A stretch of 64,000 nt of DNA from DATKAS01 sp963773315 (GTDB lineage: Bacteria; Actinomycetota; Acidimicrobiia; Acidimicrobiales; DATKAS01), in assembly GCA_963773315.1 (NCBI GenBank), contig CAVZAF010000002.1, positions 372,001 through 436,000 on the forward strand, read 5' to 3'. The notes beneath the pieces were generated by a model. It searched no databases. It saw nothing but the letters and a program-made list of their open reading frames with translations, and was not told the origin of the DNA. Within the stretch, counting starts at the first letter, position 1; every line of letters starts with the position of its first letter. Positions 32,991 to 42,069 of this stretch are shown piece after piece. A program made the position numbers and the translations under genes.

Positions 32991-33530
32991 ATGTCGCGCA
33001 TCGGCAAGTCCCCCATCACCGTTCCCTCGGGCGTCAACGTCGCCGTCGAGGATCGACGCGTCACCGTCACGGGTCCGAAGGGCACGTTGTCACGTGACCT
33101 CCCCGGCGCGATCGAGCTGCGCCAGGAGGAGGGCACGCTCTACGCGGAGCGTCCGGACGACGAGCGTCAGAACCGCGCTCTGCACGGTCTCACGCGGTCG
33201 CTCGTGAACAACATGGTCGTCGGTGTCACGGACGGCTTCAGCAAGGAGCTCGAGATCGTGGGCGTCGGCTACCGCGCCACGCCGCAAGGCGATCGTTTGA
33301 TCGAGCTCGCGCTCGGCTTCAGCCATCCGGTGAAGATCGAGGCGCCCGACGGCATCACGTTCGAGGTGCCGGTGCCCACGCGTGTGATCGTGCGCGGCAT
33401 CGACAAGGAGAAGGTGGGCCAGGTGGCCGCCGACATCCGAGCCATTCGCAAGCCTGAGCCCTACAAGGGCAAGGGCGTCCGGTACGCCGGCGAGCGCGTG
33501 CAGCGCAAGGCCGGGAAGGCAGGGAAGTGA
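32991..33530 (+). CDS. rplF: 50S ribosomal protein L6
   Basis: L6 lies near the sarcin-ricin loop. 179 residues: MSRIGKSPITVPSGVNVAVE, the first repeat, and the second-repeat signature RKPEPYKGKGVRYAGERVQR. Starts 3 bp after rpsH. Confidence 0.98.
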   Translation: MSRIGKSPITVPSGVNVAVEDRRVTVTGPKGTLSRDLPGAIELRQEEGTLYAERPDDERQNRALHGLTRSLVNNMVVGVTDGFSKELEIVGVGYRATPQGDRLIELALGFSHPVKIEAPDGITFEVPVPTRVIVRGIDKEKVGQVAADIRAIRKPEPYKGKGVRYAGERVQRKAGKAGK

Positions 33531-33537
33531 GCTTGCT

Positions 33538-33906
33538 ATGACGATGAGCGCGCAGACGAAGCGCAACGCTCGCATCCGCCGGCATCGGCGCGTGCGCAAG
33601 CAGGTGCAGGGCTCGGCCGAGCGGCCGCGCCTCGCCGTGTTCCGTTCGAACAAGCACCTCGTGATGCAGGTGATCGACGATGGCGCCGGCCGCACCCTGG
33701 CTGCCGCGTCGACCGTCGAGGCCGACGTGCGCTCTGCGGGCAGCACCGGCAACATCGAGGCAGCGCAGCGGGTCGGCAAGCTCGTCGCTGATCGAGCGAA
33801 GGCTGCGGGCGTGTCGAAGGTCGTGTTCGACCGAGGCGGGTTCCTCTACCACGGGCGTGTCGCCGCTGCGGCTGACGCTGCCCGCGAAGCCGGACTGGAG
33901 TTCTGA
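33538..33906 (+). CDS. rplR: 50S ribosomal protein L18
   Basis: L18 binds 5S rRNA with L5. 122 residues: RIRRHRRVRKQVQGSAERPR, RLAVFRSNKHLVMQVIDD, VVFDRGGFLYHGRVAAAADA and AREAGLEF. The stop overlaps the rpsE ATG. Confidence 0.98.
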   Translation: MTMSAQTKRNARIRRHRRVRKQVQGSAERPRLAVFRSNKHLVMQVIDDGAGRTLAAASTVEADVRSAGSTGNIEAAQRVGKLVADRAKAAGVSKVVFDRGGFLYHGRVAAAADAAREAGLEF

Positions 33907-34469
33907 TGGCTGCAAACGACGCCCAGCTGCGCGAGTCGCGCGTCATCAACATCAACCGAGTCGCGAAGGTCGTGAAGGGCGGTCGCCGCTTCTCGTTCAC
34001 CGCGCTCGTGGTGATCGGGGACGGCGCGGGTCGAGTCGGTCTGGGCTACGGCAAGGCGAAGGAAGTGCCGCTCGCGATCCAGAAGGGCACCGAAGAGGCG
34101 AAGAAGAACCTCTTCAGCGTCGCCCTCGCGGGCAGCACGATCACGCATCCGGTCATCGGCGAGCAGGGCGCGGGTCGCGTGATGTTGAAGCCGGCGGCCC
34201 CGGGCACCGGCGTCATCGCCGGTGGTGCCGCGCGGGCCATCCTCGAAGAGGCCGGAATCCACGACGTGCTCGCGAAGTCGCTCGGGTCGTCGAACCACAT
34301 CAACGTCGCGCTCGCCACGATCGCCGGGCTCAAGAGCCTGAAGCGCCCGGACGAGGTCGCGAAGCTGCGTGGCCTCGACCCCGAGGAGTTCGTGCCCAAG
34401 GGCCTGTGGAACGCATACCGCGAGACCAAGCGGGGCCCGGTCGTTGTCGGCGCCGACGAGGACAAGTGA
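33906..34469 (+). CDS. rpsE: 30S ribosomal protein S5
   Basis: S5 takes part in decoding fidelity and has helicase activity with S3/S4. 187 residues: RVININRVAKVVKGGRRFSF, VVIGDGAGRVGLGYGKAKEV, ARAILEEAGIHDVLAKSLGS. The stop overlaps the rpmD ATG. Confidence 0.98.
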   Translation: MAANDAQLRESRVININRVAKVVKGGRRFSFTALVVIGDGAGRVGLGYGKAKEVPLAIQKGTEEAKKNLFSVALAGSTITHPVIGEQGAGRVMLKPAAPGTGVIAGGAARAILEEAGIHDVLAKSLGSSNHINVALATIAGLKSLKRPDEVAKLRGLDPEEFVPKGLWNAYRETKRGPVVVGADEDK

Positions 34470-34669
34470 TGACCCAGCTGAAGGTCACCCAGATCAAGTC
34501 GGGCATCTCCCAGAAGCCGAAGCACCGGGGCACGCTCCGCGCGCTCGGCCTGCGCGGCATCGGCCAATCGAACACCCTGCCCGACCGTCCCGAGATCAGA
34601 GGGATGATCGCAAGGGTCCCCCACCTCGTGACGGTCGAGGCCGTCCCGGAAGACGTGACGGAGAAGTGA
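34469..34669 (+). CDS. rpmD: 50S ribosomal protein L30
   Basis: 66 residues: LKVTQIKSGISQKPKHRGTL, LGLRGIGQSNTLPDRPEIRG, MIARVPHLVTVE. The frame is open far upstream, but that part runs through rplR/rpsE; the ATG overlapping the rpsE stop is the natural start. Confidence 0.97.
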   Translation: MTQLKVTQIKSGISQKPKHRGTLRALGLRGIGQSNTLPDRPEIRGMIARVPHLVTVEAVPEDVTEK

Positions 34670-34673
34670 CGCC

Positions 34674-35162
34674 ATGAGAGTCGATGAGCTGAAGCCGACG
34701 CCCGGCTCGCACCGCGCCCGCAAGCGGGTCGGCCGGGGTACCGGCGGCAAGGGCGGCAAGACCGCCGGCCGAGGCACCAAGGGCCAGAAGGCCCGCAACA
34801 CGGTCGCGCCCGGCTTCGAGGGCGGCCAGATGCCGATGAAGCAGCGGGTGCCGAAGCTCCGCGGCTTCAACAACCCGTTCCGGGTCGAGTACCAGGGCAT
34901 CAACCTCGACGTGATCGAAGAGACCGGCCTTACCGAGGTGTCGCCCGAGGTCCTCCACGGGCGCGGCCTCACCCACAAGGGTGCCCTCATCAAGGTGCTC
35001 GGCCGCGGCGAGATCAGCCGTGCCGTCACCGTGAAAGCACACGGCTTCTCCCGTTCGGCTGAAGCGGCCATCACCGCCGCCGGGGGTACCGTTGAGACCT
35101 TGCCGATGCCGTTCGGGCACGGCCGTCCGCCCGCCAAGGGCAACCAGTTCACCAACCGCTGA
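34674..35162 (+). CDS. rplO: 50S ribosomal protein L15
   Basis: L15 is a late assembly protein. 162 residues with the Gly-rich N-terminus (HRARKRVGRGTGGKGGKTAG), FEGGQMPMKQRVPKLRGFNN and KVLGRGEISRAVTVKAHGFS. secY follows after a 55-bp interval. Confidence 0.98.
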   Translation: MRVDELKPTPGSHRARKRVGRGTGGKGGKTAGRGTKGQKARNTVAPGFEGGQMPMKQRVPKLRGFNNPFRVEYQGINLDVIEETGLTEVSPEVLHGRGLTHKGALIKVLGRGEISRAVTVKAHGFSRSAEAAITAAGGTVETLPMPFGHGRPPAKGNQFTNR

Positions 35163-35217
35163 CCTTGCTCAGGTCGGACAGTCGTACCGAAATCCTGGTC
35201 CCGAAGGGAGCTTTGGG

Positions 35218-36519
35218 TTGCTGACGAGCCTCCGGAACATGTTCAGGGTCCCGGATCTTCGCAACAAGATCCTGTTCACCCTGTTCGTGATCGTCGTGTA
35301 CCGGTTCGGGGCCCACATCCCCGTGCCCGGCGTCGATCTCACCGCGGTCAAGACACTTCGCGATCAGGCGAAGGCTGGTGGTGTCCTCGGGTTCTTGAAC
35401 CTGTTCTCGGGCGGCGCGCTCACGCAGTTCGCTGTCTTCGCGCTCGGGATCATGCCGTACATCACCTCGTCGATCATCATGCAGATCCTCGGCGTGGTGA
35501 TCCCGAAGCTCGAGGAGTGGCAGGACCAGGGCGCGGTCGGCCAGCGCAAGATCACCCAGTGGACGCGCTACATGACCATCGCGATCGCGCTCCTGCAGGC
35601 GACCGCTCTCACGTTCTTGTTCGGTCGAGGTGGTGGCCGGTCGTTCTTCGGCCGCAACGTCCCCAACATCGTCCTGCTGCCTGACTTCACGCTTCCCCGG
35701 GTGCTGCTCGTGGTGCTCACGCTCACCGCGGGCACTGCGCTCCTCATGTGGATGGGTGAGCTCATCACTCAGCGAGGCATCGGCAACGGCATGTCGATAC
35801 TCATCTTCACCTCGGTCGTCAGCACGCTGCCCTTCCAGTTCGGCGCCGTCCGGGCCGAAGGCGGCAACATCGTGTTCGGCATCCTCGTGATCCTGTCGGT
35901 CGCGATCCTGGTCGGGATCGTCTTCGTCGAGCAGGGCCAGCGCCGCATCCCCGTGCAGTTCGCGAAGCGTGTCGTCGGTCGCCGGATGTACGGCGGCCAG
36001 AGCACCTACATCCCGTTGAAGGTCAACCAGGCCGGCGTCATCCCGATCATCTTCGCGAGCTCGATCCTGTACCTGCCCGCCCTGCTCTCGAACGTCGTGC
36101 AGAGCCAGTGGCTGGACGACTTCGTCAACAACTACGTCCTCAACGCGACCAACGCGGTGCACCTGATCTTGTACGGCTTGCTCATCGTGGGCTTCGCGTA
36201 CTTCTACACGGCCATCTCGTTCGACCCCGCGAAGCAGGCTGACACCATTCGCAAGCAGGGCGGGTTCATCCCCGGCATCAGGCCCGGTCCCCAGACCGAG
36301 CGGTACCTCTCCAAGATCCTCAACCGGATCACCCTGCCCGGAGCGCTGTTCATCGCCTTCATCGCGATCCTGCCCTCGATCGTGCTCTCCATTGCCAACG
36401 TCTCGGTCTTCCCGTTCGGTGGCACGACGGTGCTCATCGCGGTCGGCGTCGCACTCGAGACGATGAAGCAGATCGACAGCCAGCTCATGATGAGGAACTA
36501 CGAGGGGTTCCTGAAGTAG
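35218..36519 (+). CDS. secY: Preprotein translocase subunit SecY
   Basis: SecY is the channel of the Sec translocon. From the TTG at 35218 (site GAAGGGAG upstream) it has 433 residues, about ten membrane helices, beginning LLTSLRNMFRVPDLRNKILF with the plug-region YRFGAHIPVPGVD, GIMPYITSSIIMQIL and the cytoplasmic loop QGGFIPGIRPGPQTERYL. No ATG lies near the conserved N-terminus, so TTG is well supported. adk begins directly at the next base after the stop. Confidence 0.97.
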   Translation: MLTSLRNMFRVPDLRNKILFTLFVIVVYRFGAHIPVPGVDLTAVKTLRDQAKAGGVLGFLNLFSGGALTQFAVFALGIMPYITSSIIMQILGVVIPKLEEWQDQGAVGQRKITQWTRYMTIAIALLQATALTFLFGRGGGRSFFGRNVPNIVLLPDFTLPRVLLVVLTLTAGTALLMWMGELITQRGIGNGMSILIFTSVVSTLPFQFGAVRAEGGNIVFGILVILSVAILVGIVFVEQGQRRIPVQFAKRVVGRRMYGGQSTYIPLKVNQAGVIPIIFASSILYLPALLSNVVQSQWLDDFVNNYVLNATNAVHLILYGLLIVGFAYFYTAISFDPAKQADTIRKQGGFIPGIRPGPQTERYLSKILNRITLPGALFIAFIAILPSIVLSIANVSVFPFGGTTVLIAVGVALETMKQIDSQLMMRNYEGFLK

Positions 36520-37195
36520 GTGATCCCCGGCGCGCGGGTCGTCATCCTCGGCCGGCAGGGAGCTGGCAAGGGAACGCAGTGCGCTCGCCTGTCGCGCCAC
36601 TACGTCGTGCCTCACATCTCGACAGGGGAGATCCTCCGCGCCTCGGTCAAGGAGGGCACGCCACTCGGCCAGGAAGCGAGACGCTTCATGGACGGCGGTG
36701 AGCTCGTTCCCGACGACGTGATGATCGGGATCGTCGACGAGCGCCTGCGGCATGCAGACGCGATGCGACGCGGCTACGTGCTCGACGGATTTCCGCGCAC
36801 GGCGGCGCAGGCGATGGCGCTCGACGAGATGATCCCGGATCGCCCGCTCGACGTCGTCGTCGACCTGGAGGTGCCCCGCGACGTCGTGCTCGCCCGGCTC
36901 GGGGCTCGCCGCGTGTGCGTCGACTGCGGCGCGAACTACTCGGTCGCGGTGCCACCGAAGCAGAGCTGGTCGTGCGACTTCTGCGGTGGCGAGGTCATCC
37001 AGCGCGACGACGACACCGAGGAGGCGATCGCCCGCCGCCTCGACCTCTACGACCTCCAGACCGCGCCGCTCGCCGACTACTACAAGAGCCAGGGCATCTT
37101 CGACGTCGTCGACGGGGTCGGCAGCGCCGACGATGTACTCGCGGATCGTCGCCGTCATCGATGCGGCCCGCGAACGTCGACCGGTCGTCACCTGA
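36520..37195 (+). CDS. adk: Adenylate kinase (frameshift near C-terminus)
   Basis: Converts AMP and ATP to two ADP. P-loop GRQGAGKGTQCARLS, AMP-site HISTGEILRASVKEGTPLG, DGFPRTAAQA and a four-Cys zinc lid (CVDCG, CDFCG). At 37141-37145 (CTCGCGGATC) the frame shifts by one; the corrected end reads RIVAVIDAARERRPVVT with a stop at 37193-37195, giving about 225 residues. The GTG start abuts the secY stop. Confidence 0.94.
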
Positions 37196-37199
37196 GCTC

Positions 37200-37946
37200 A
37201 TGGGTGTGCGAAAGGAGCCGGCCCAGATCGCCGTGATGCGCAAGGCGGGCAGAGTCGTTGCCGAGATGCACGACCGGATCCGCGCCGGCATCCGTCCGGG
37301 GGTCACCACCGCCGATCTCGACCAGATCGGGCGCGACGTGCTCGACCGGCGGGGTGCGAAGTCCAACTTCCTCGGGTACCACGGCTACCCGGCCGTGATC
37401 TGCGCGTCGCCGAACGAGGTGGTCGTCCACGGCATCCCCGGCCCGAGAGTGCTCGAGGAGGGTGACATCGTCTCGATCGACTGCGGGGCGATCATCGACG
37501 GATGGCACGGAGACGCTGCGTTCACCGCGCCCGTCGGCCGGGTCGACGACGAGAGCGCCCGCCTGATCGAGGTCACCGAGCAGTCGCTCCGGGCCGGGAT
37601 CGCCCAGATGGTGGACGGGAACCGGCTGTCCGACATCGGCCACTCCGTGCAGGCAGTGGCCGAGCGGGCCGGCTTCGCGGTGGTCCGCGACTACGTGGGG
37701 CACGGGATCGGACAGGCCATGCACGAGAGCCCCGAGGTGCCGAACTACGGCCCCGCCGGCAAGGGCCTGCGGCTCCGCGCGGGCCAGGTCTTCGCCGTCG
37801 AGCCGATGGTGAACGCCGGCACCCCCGACACTCTGGTGCTCGATGACGGCTGGTCGGTCGTCACCGCCGACGGCCGCCGCTCGGCCCACTTCGAGCACAC
37901 GATCGCCATCACCCCCAACGGCCCGGAGATCCTGACCCTCCCGTAA
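37200..37946 (+). CDS. map: Methionine aminopeptidase, type I
   Basis: Removes the initiator Met from nascent proteins with a dinuclear metal centre. 248 residues with ligands in IVSIDCGAIIDGWHGDAA (Asp, Asp), HGIGQAMHESPEVPNYGPAG (His), EPMVNAG (Glu) and FEHTIAI (Glu). The ATG lies 4 bp after adk. secY-adk-map-infA is the conserved order. Confidence 0.97.
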   Translation: MGVRKEPAQIAVMRKAGRVVAEMHDRIRAGIRPGVTTADLDQIGRDVLDRRGAKSNFLGYHGYPAVICASPNEVVVHGIPGPRVLEEGDIVSIDCGAIIDGWHGDAAFTAPVGRVDDESARLIEVTEQSLRAGIAQMVDGNRLSDIGHSVQAVAERAGFAVVRDYVGHGIGQAMHESPEVPNYGPAGKGLRLRAGQVFAVEPMVNAGTPDTLVLDDGWSVVTADGRRSAHFEHTIAITPNGPEILTLP

Positions 37947-37967
37947 CCCACCAGGGGCAGGCGCGAG

Positions 37968-37996
37968 TTGGCTCGATGGGGGTCTGGCGCTACGAT
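37968..37996 (+). promoter_or_regulatory. Promoter of the infA-rpmJ-alpha operon
   Basis: TTGGCT (37968-37973) and TACGAT (37991-37996) are separated by 17 bp, and the -10 is identical to that of rpoB P2. The leader to infA would be about 100 nt. Confidence 0.65.
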
Positions 37997-38103
37997 GCTC
38001 TCCTGCCTTGCGGCCAACCGGGCGCTTTGCCGCGCTCGCGACGCCGCAGGTCAAGTCCTCGCCCGCCCGTCCCTCGCCTGAAGTCTGTGTCAAGGAGTCT
38101 GTC

Positions 38104-38328
38104 CTGCCCAAGCCCAAGGAAGACGCGATCGTGCTGGAAGGCAAGGTCGTCGAGCCGCTCCCGAACGCCATGTTCCGGGTCGAGCTCGAGAACGGCCACA
38201 AGGTCCTGGCCCACATCTCGGGGAAGATGCGCATGCACTACATCCGCATCCTGCCGGGTGACCGCGTCCAAGTGGAGCTGACTCCCTACGACCTCAGCCG
38301 AGGCCGCATCACCTACCGGTACAAGTGA
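38104..38328 (+). CDS. infA: Translation initiation factor IF-1, apparent CTG start
   Basis: IF-1 binds the 30S A site during initiation. The OB-fold core KVVEPLPNAMFRVELENGHK, AHISGKMRMHYIRILPGDRV and PYDLSRGRITYRYK is typical. The family starts within a few residues of the core, yet the only start-like codon in the right place is CTG 38104, six bases after a perfect AAGGAG (38092-38097); this gives the normal PKPKEDAIVLEG N-terminus and about 74 residues. The TTG at 38008 would add 32 unlikely residues and lies almost at the predicted transcription start. Confidence 0.9.
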   Translation: MPKPKEDAIVLEGKVVEPLPNAMFRVELENGHKVLAHISGKMRMHYIRILPGDRVQVELTPYDLSRGRITYRYK

Positions 38329-38335
38329 GCAGCAG

Positions 38336-38449
38336 ATGAAGGTTCGTCCGAGCGTCAAGAAGATCTGTGAGAAGTGCAAGGTGATCCGCCGTCACGGGCG
38401 GGTCATGGTCATCTGCGAGAACCCGCGCCACAAGCAGCGCCAGGGCTAG
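38336..38449 (+). CDS. rpmJ: 50S ribosomal protein L36
   Basis: 37 residues, MKVRPSVKKICEKCKVIRRH then GRVMVICENPRHKQRQG, with the zinc ligands C11, C14, C27 and H32 of the zinc-type protein. It lies 7 bp after infA and 7 bp before rpsM, the conserved order. Confidence 0.97.
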   Translation: MKVRPSVKKICEKCKVIRRHGRVMVICENPRHKQRQG

Positions 38450-38456
38450 GAGCGAC

Positions 38457-38837
38457 ATGGCACGTATCTCTGGTGTCGACATCCCTCGGGAGAAGCGGCT
38501 CGAGATCTCCCTCACCTACATCTTCGGGATCGGCCGCACGACCGCGCAGAAGATCTGCGCCGAGATCGGCCTCGACCCCAACACGCGGGTGCGTGACCTC
38601 ACCGATGAAGAGGTGAACCGCATCCGGTCCTACGTCGACACGAACCTCGAGGTCGAGGGCGACCTGCGGCGTGAGATCAGCCAGGACATCAAGCGCAAGA
38701 TCGAGATCGGCTGCTACCAGGGCGTGCGCCACCGCAAGGGCCTCCCTGTGCATGGGCAGCGCACCCACACAAACGCCCGCACGCGAAAGGGCCCGAAGCG
38801 GGCGATCGCTGGCAAGAAGAAGATCGTGAGGAAGTAG
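38457..38837 (+). CDS. rpsM: 30S ribosomal protein S13
   Basis: S13 contacts the P-site tRNA and the 50S. 126 residues: MARISGVDIPREKRLEISLT, YIFGIGRTTAQKI, GVRHRKGLPVHGQRTHTNAR and a basic tail (KKKIVRK). Confidence 0.98.
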   Translation: MARISGVDIPREKRLEISLTYIFGIGRTTAQKICAEIGLDPNTRVRDLTDEEVNRIRSYVDTNLEVEGDLRREISQDIKRKIEIGCYQGVRHRKGLPVHGQRTHTNARTRKGPKRAIAGKKKIVRK

Positions 38838-38841
38838 CTCG

Positions 38842-39240
38842 ATGGCCAAGCCCAAGCCCGGTGGTCGCCGGCCCCGCAAGCGCGACCGCAAGAACGTCTC
38901 CTACGGCGTCGCTCACATCAAGAGCTCGTTCAACAACACGATCGTCACGATCACCGACACCGAGGGCAACACCCTCTCGTGGGCCTCGGCCGGCAACGTC
39001 GGGTTCAAGGGATCGCGCAAGTCGACGCCGTTCGCCGCGCAGATGGCAGCCGAGAAGGCCGCCCGCGCCGCGATGGAGCACGGCGTGCGCAAGGTCGAAG
39101 TCATGGTGAAGGGTCCCGGCTCAGGCCGTGAGACCGCGATCCGCTCGCTGCAGAACGCGGGTATCGAGGTCAGCGGCATCAGGGACGTCACGCCGGTGCC
39201 GCACAACGGCTGCCGTCAACCGAAGCGTCGGAGGGTCTGA
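38842..39240 (+). CDS. rpsK: 30S ribosomal protein S11
   Basis: S11 forms part of the mRNA exit platform. 132 residues: KNVSYGVAHIKSSFNNTIVT, GFKGSRKSTPFAAQMAAEKA, GPGSGRETAIRSLQNAGIEV and the C-terminal PHNGCRQPKRRRV. Confidence 0.98.
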   Translation: MAKPKPGGRRPRKRDRKNVSYGVAHIKSSFNNTIVTITDTEGNTLSWASAGNVGFKGSRKSTPFAAQMAAEKAARAAMEHGVRKVEVMVKGPGSGRETAIRSLQNAGIEVSGIRDVTPVPHNGCRQPKRRRV

Positions 39241-39243
39241 CAC

Positions 39244-39870
39244 ATGGCGCGCTACACCGGTCCCGTCTGCCGGCTCTGCCGGCGAGAGCGGATGAAGCTG
39301 TACCTCAAGGGCGCCAAGTGCGACACCATGAAGTGCCCCATCGAGCGTCGTCCGTACCCTCCGGGTGATCACGGCCGCTCGCGGCGCACGAACACCTCCG
39401 AGTACCTGGTGCAGCTGCGCGAGAAGCAGAAGGCGCGCCGCATCTACGGACTCATGGAGAAGCAGTTCCGCAAGGTCTACGCCGAGGCGAACCGTCAGCA
39501 GGGTGTGACGGGCGAGAACCTCCTTCGGCTCCTCGAGTGCCGCCTCGACAACGTCGTGTTCCGCGCCGGATGGGCAGCGAGCCGCGCGCAGGCGCGCCAG
39601 CTCGTGCGGCACGGCCACGTCAAGGTCAATGGCAAGCGCGTCACCATCCCGAGCTACGAGGTGCGCAAAGGCAACGCGGTCGCGCTGGGTGACAAGGCCC
39701 GCTCGATGATCGTGATCCGCCACAATGTCGACACGCTCGATCGTCGCACCCCGCCCTGGCTCGAGATGGGCGACGGCGGCAACGAAGCCACGGTGCGAGA
39801 CCTGCCGATGCGCGAGCACATCGACGTGCCCGTGCGCGAGCAGCTCATCGTCGAGCTCTATTCCAAGTAA
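39244..39870 (+). CDS. rpsD: 30S ribosomal protein S4, zinc type
   Basis: S4 nucleates 30S assembly. 208 residues. The N-terminus has four cysteines (CRLC near residue 9, then CDTMKC near residue 26), the zinc-type form. The S4 RNA-binding domain (RLLECRLDNVVFRAGWAASR; QLVRHGHVKVNGKRV) is intact. Starts 3 bp after rpsK. Confidence 0.98.
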   Translation: MARYTGPVCRLCRRERMKLYLKGAKCDTMKCPIERRPYPPGDHGRSRRTNTSEYLVQLREKQKARRIYGLMEKQFRKVYAEANRQQGVTGENLLRLLECRLDNVVFRAGWAASRAQARQLVRHGHVKVNGKRVTIPSYEVRKGNAVALGDKARSMIVIRHNVDTLDRRTPPWLEMGDGGNEATVRDLPMREHIDVPVREQLIVELYSK

Positions 39871-39908
39871 CGGCTCTCCAGCCCCCCGCTTCAAAGCAAG
39901 GAACGCCC

Positions 39909-40847
39909 ATGCTGGTCATTCAGCGACCCACCGTCGAGACGCTCGGGGAGGCCGACGGCAACCGTCAGCGGTTTGCCGTCAGCCCGCTCGAGCCCGGCTT
40001 CGGATACACCATCGGCAACTCGCTCCGTCGCACGTTGCTTTCGTCGATCCCGGGTGCGGCGATCACGACGGTGCGCTTCGACGACGCTCTGCACGAGTTC
40101 GGCACCGTCAACGGCGTCACCGAAGACGTCACCGACATCATCCTGAACCTCAAGGACATCGTGCTGCAGTCGACGTCCGACGACCCGGTCGTCGTCCGCC
40201 TCGACGTGCGCGGTCCGGCCAAGGTCACCGCAGGCGACATCAAGCTGCCCTCGGAGGTCGAGATCCTCAACCCCGAGCTGCACGTCGCGACGCTGAACCA
40301 GCGCGGCCGCCTCGCCGTCGACCTCACGGTCGAGCGGGGCCGCGGCTACCTGTCGGCCGAGCGTCCCGCCGGCACCTCGACGATTGGCATCATCCCGATC
40401 GACGCGATCTTCTCGCCGGTGCGCCGGGTCACCTTCAGTGTCGAGCCGACCCGCGTCGAGCAGTCGACGAACTACGACCGCCTGGTGCTCGACATCGAGA
40501 CCGACGGCTCGATCACGCCGCGCGACGCGCTCGCGTCCGCCGGCGCCACGCTGCGCTCGCTGGTCGAGCTCGTCGCCGACATGAGCGAGAACGCAGTCGG
40601 GCTCGAGCTGGGCGAGATCATCGGCCCCAGCGCGGGCTCGCCTGACCTCGATCATCCGATCGAAGACCTCGACCTGTCCGAGCGCCCGCGCAACTGCCTG
40701 AAGCGCGCCCAGATCAACACGATCGGCGAGCTCGTGACCAAGAACGAGGACGACCTCCTCAACATCACGAACTTCGGCCAGAAGTCACTCGACGAGGTCA
40801 AGCAGAAGCTCGACGAGCGGGGCCTGTCGCTCCGCGGGGCGAACTAG
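39909..40847 (+). CDS. rpoA: RNA polymerase alpha subunit
   Basis: Alpha dimers seed polymerase assembly and contact activators. 312 residues: N-terminal domain (FAVSPLEPGFGYTIGNSLRR; GAAITTVRFDDALHEF), a short linker, and the helical C-terminal domain (RPRNCLKRAQINTIGELVTK; LLNITNFGQKSLDEVKQKL). An AAGGAA site precedes the ATG. Confidence 0.98.
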   Translation: MLVIQRPTVETLGEADGNRQRFAVSPLEPGFGYTIGNSLRRTLLSSIPGAAITTVRFDDALHEFGTVNGVTEDVTDIILNLKDIVLQSTSDDPVVVRLDVRGPAKVTAGDIKLPSEVEILNPELHVATLNQRGRLAVDLTVERGRGYLSAERPAGTSTIGIIPIDAIFSPVRRVTFSVEPTRVEQSTNYDRLVLDIETDGSITPRDALASAGATLRSLVELVADMSENAVGLELGEIIGPSAGSPDLDHPIEDLDLSERPRNCLKRAQINTIGELVTKNEDDLLNITNFGQKSLDEVKQKLDERGLSLRGAN

Positions 40848-40874
40848 AGCACCGAACCAGACAAGGACGAGACG

Positions 40875-41228
40875 ATGCCCGGAACTCCCCGTCGATCGCG
40901 CCGCTTCGGCGGCGACGCCGCTCACCAGCGGCTCATGATGGCCAACCTCGTCGCGTCGCTGATCGCCGCCGAGGCGATCGTCACCACTGAGGCGAAGGCC
41001 AAGGCGCTGCGCCCGGTCGCCGAGAAGATGATCACCAAGGCGAAGAAGGGCGGCCTGCATCAGCACCGTCAGCTCGTGGCGTACATCGGCGACAAGGAGA
41101 TGGTGCACAAGCTGGTCACCGAGGTCGCGCCTCGATACGCCGAGCGACCAGGCGGTTACACCCGCATCCTCAAGCTCGGCCCGCGCCAGGGCGACAACGC
41201 GCCCATGGCTCGCATCGAGCTGGTGTAG
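40875..41228 (+). CDS. rplQ: 50S ribosomal protein L17
   Basis: L17 lies near the tunnel exit. 117 residues: RRFGGDAAHQRLMMANLVAS, LIAAEAIVTTEAKAKALRPV, ERPGGYTRILKLGPRQGDNA. It ends the alpha operon before truA. Confidence 0.97.
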   Translation: MPGTPRRSRRFGGDAAHQRLMMANLVASLIAAEAIVTTEAKAKALRPVAEKMITKAKKGGLHQHRQLVAYIGDKEMVHKLVTEVAPRYAERPGGYTRILKLGPRQGDNAPMARIELV

Positions 41229-41245
41229 CCAGACCGAGTCCGTCC

Positions 41246-42058
41246 GTGACGCGGGTCCGCATGCGCGTCGCGTACGACGGCAGCGGGTTCGCGGGCTTTG
41301 CTCCCAATCCCGGCGTGGTGACCGTCAGCGGCACGCTGGCGGCGACCCTCGAGCGGGTCCTACGGCACCCGGTCACCCTGACCTGCGCGGGTCGCACCGA
41401 CGCCGGTGTGCACGGATGGGGTCAGGTCGTCTCGTTCGACACGACGATCGAGCCCGAGGGGCTCGATCTCGCGGCGCTCCGTCGCTCGGTCAATGGCCTG
41501 TGCGGCCCTGCCGTCGTCCTGCGCGACGTCGAGCTCGCCGAGGACGACTTCGACGCTCGCTTCTCCGCGATGAGCCGCACGTACCGCTACACGGTGCTGA
41601 ACCGGGCCGTGCCCGATCCGTTCCTCGCCGCGACGACGTGGCACGTGCCGACCCCGCTCGATCTCGCGGGGATGCGGCTCGCGTGTGATCCCTTCATCGG
41701 CGAGCACGACTTCTCGTCGTTCTGCCGCAGGCTTCCGGACAAGACCCTGGTGCGCACGGTGATCGGGGCCGACTGGGACGACCTCGGAGACGACCTGCTG
41801 CGGTTCGAGATCACCGCCAACGCCTTCTGCCAGCAGATGGTGCGAGCGATCGTGGGCACGCTCGTCGAGGTCGGTCAGGGTCGCAAGCACGCCGGGCACA
41901 TCGCAGCGATCCTCCGAGCCCGCGACCGCGCGTTTGCGGGCGGGCTGGCGCCTCCTCACGGCCTTCTGCTGTGGCGGGTCGACTACCCGGAGCCGGTGCC
42001 CGGCTGGGACTTGCCTCCCGCCCCCGACTTCGTCGAGGCGTCCTTCGGGTCTCCCTGA
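41246..42058 (+). CDS. truA: tRNA pseudouridine synthase A (TruA)
   Basis: TruA isomerises U38-U40 in tRNA anticodon arms. 270 residues from a GTG, with the catalytic-Asp motif AGRTDAGVHGWGQVVSFDT, FDARFSAMSRTYRYTVLN, FIGEHDFSSFCRR and FEITANAFCQQMVRAIVGTL. Seventeen bp after rplQ; the rplQ-truA-rplM-rpsI order is conserved in many bacteria. Confidence 0.96.
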   Translation: MTRVRMRVAYDGSGFAGFAPNPGVVTVSGTLAATLERVLRHPVTLTCAGRTDAGVHGWGQVVSFDTTIEPEGLDLAALRRSVNGLCGPAVVLRDVELAEDDFDARFSAMSRTYRYTVLNRAVPDPFLAATTWHVPTPLDLAGMRLACDPFIGEHDFSSFCRRLPDKTLVRTVIGADWDDLGDDLLRFEITANAFCQQMVRAIVGTLVEVGQGRKHAGHIAAILRARDRAFAGGLAPPHGLLLWRVDYPEPVPGWDLPPAPDFVEASFGSP

Positions 42059-42069
42059 GCCGTGCGCGG

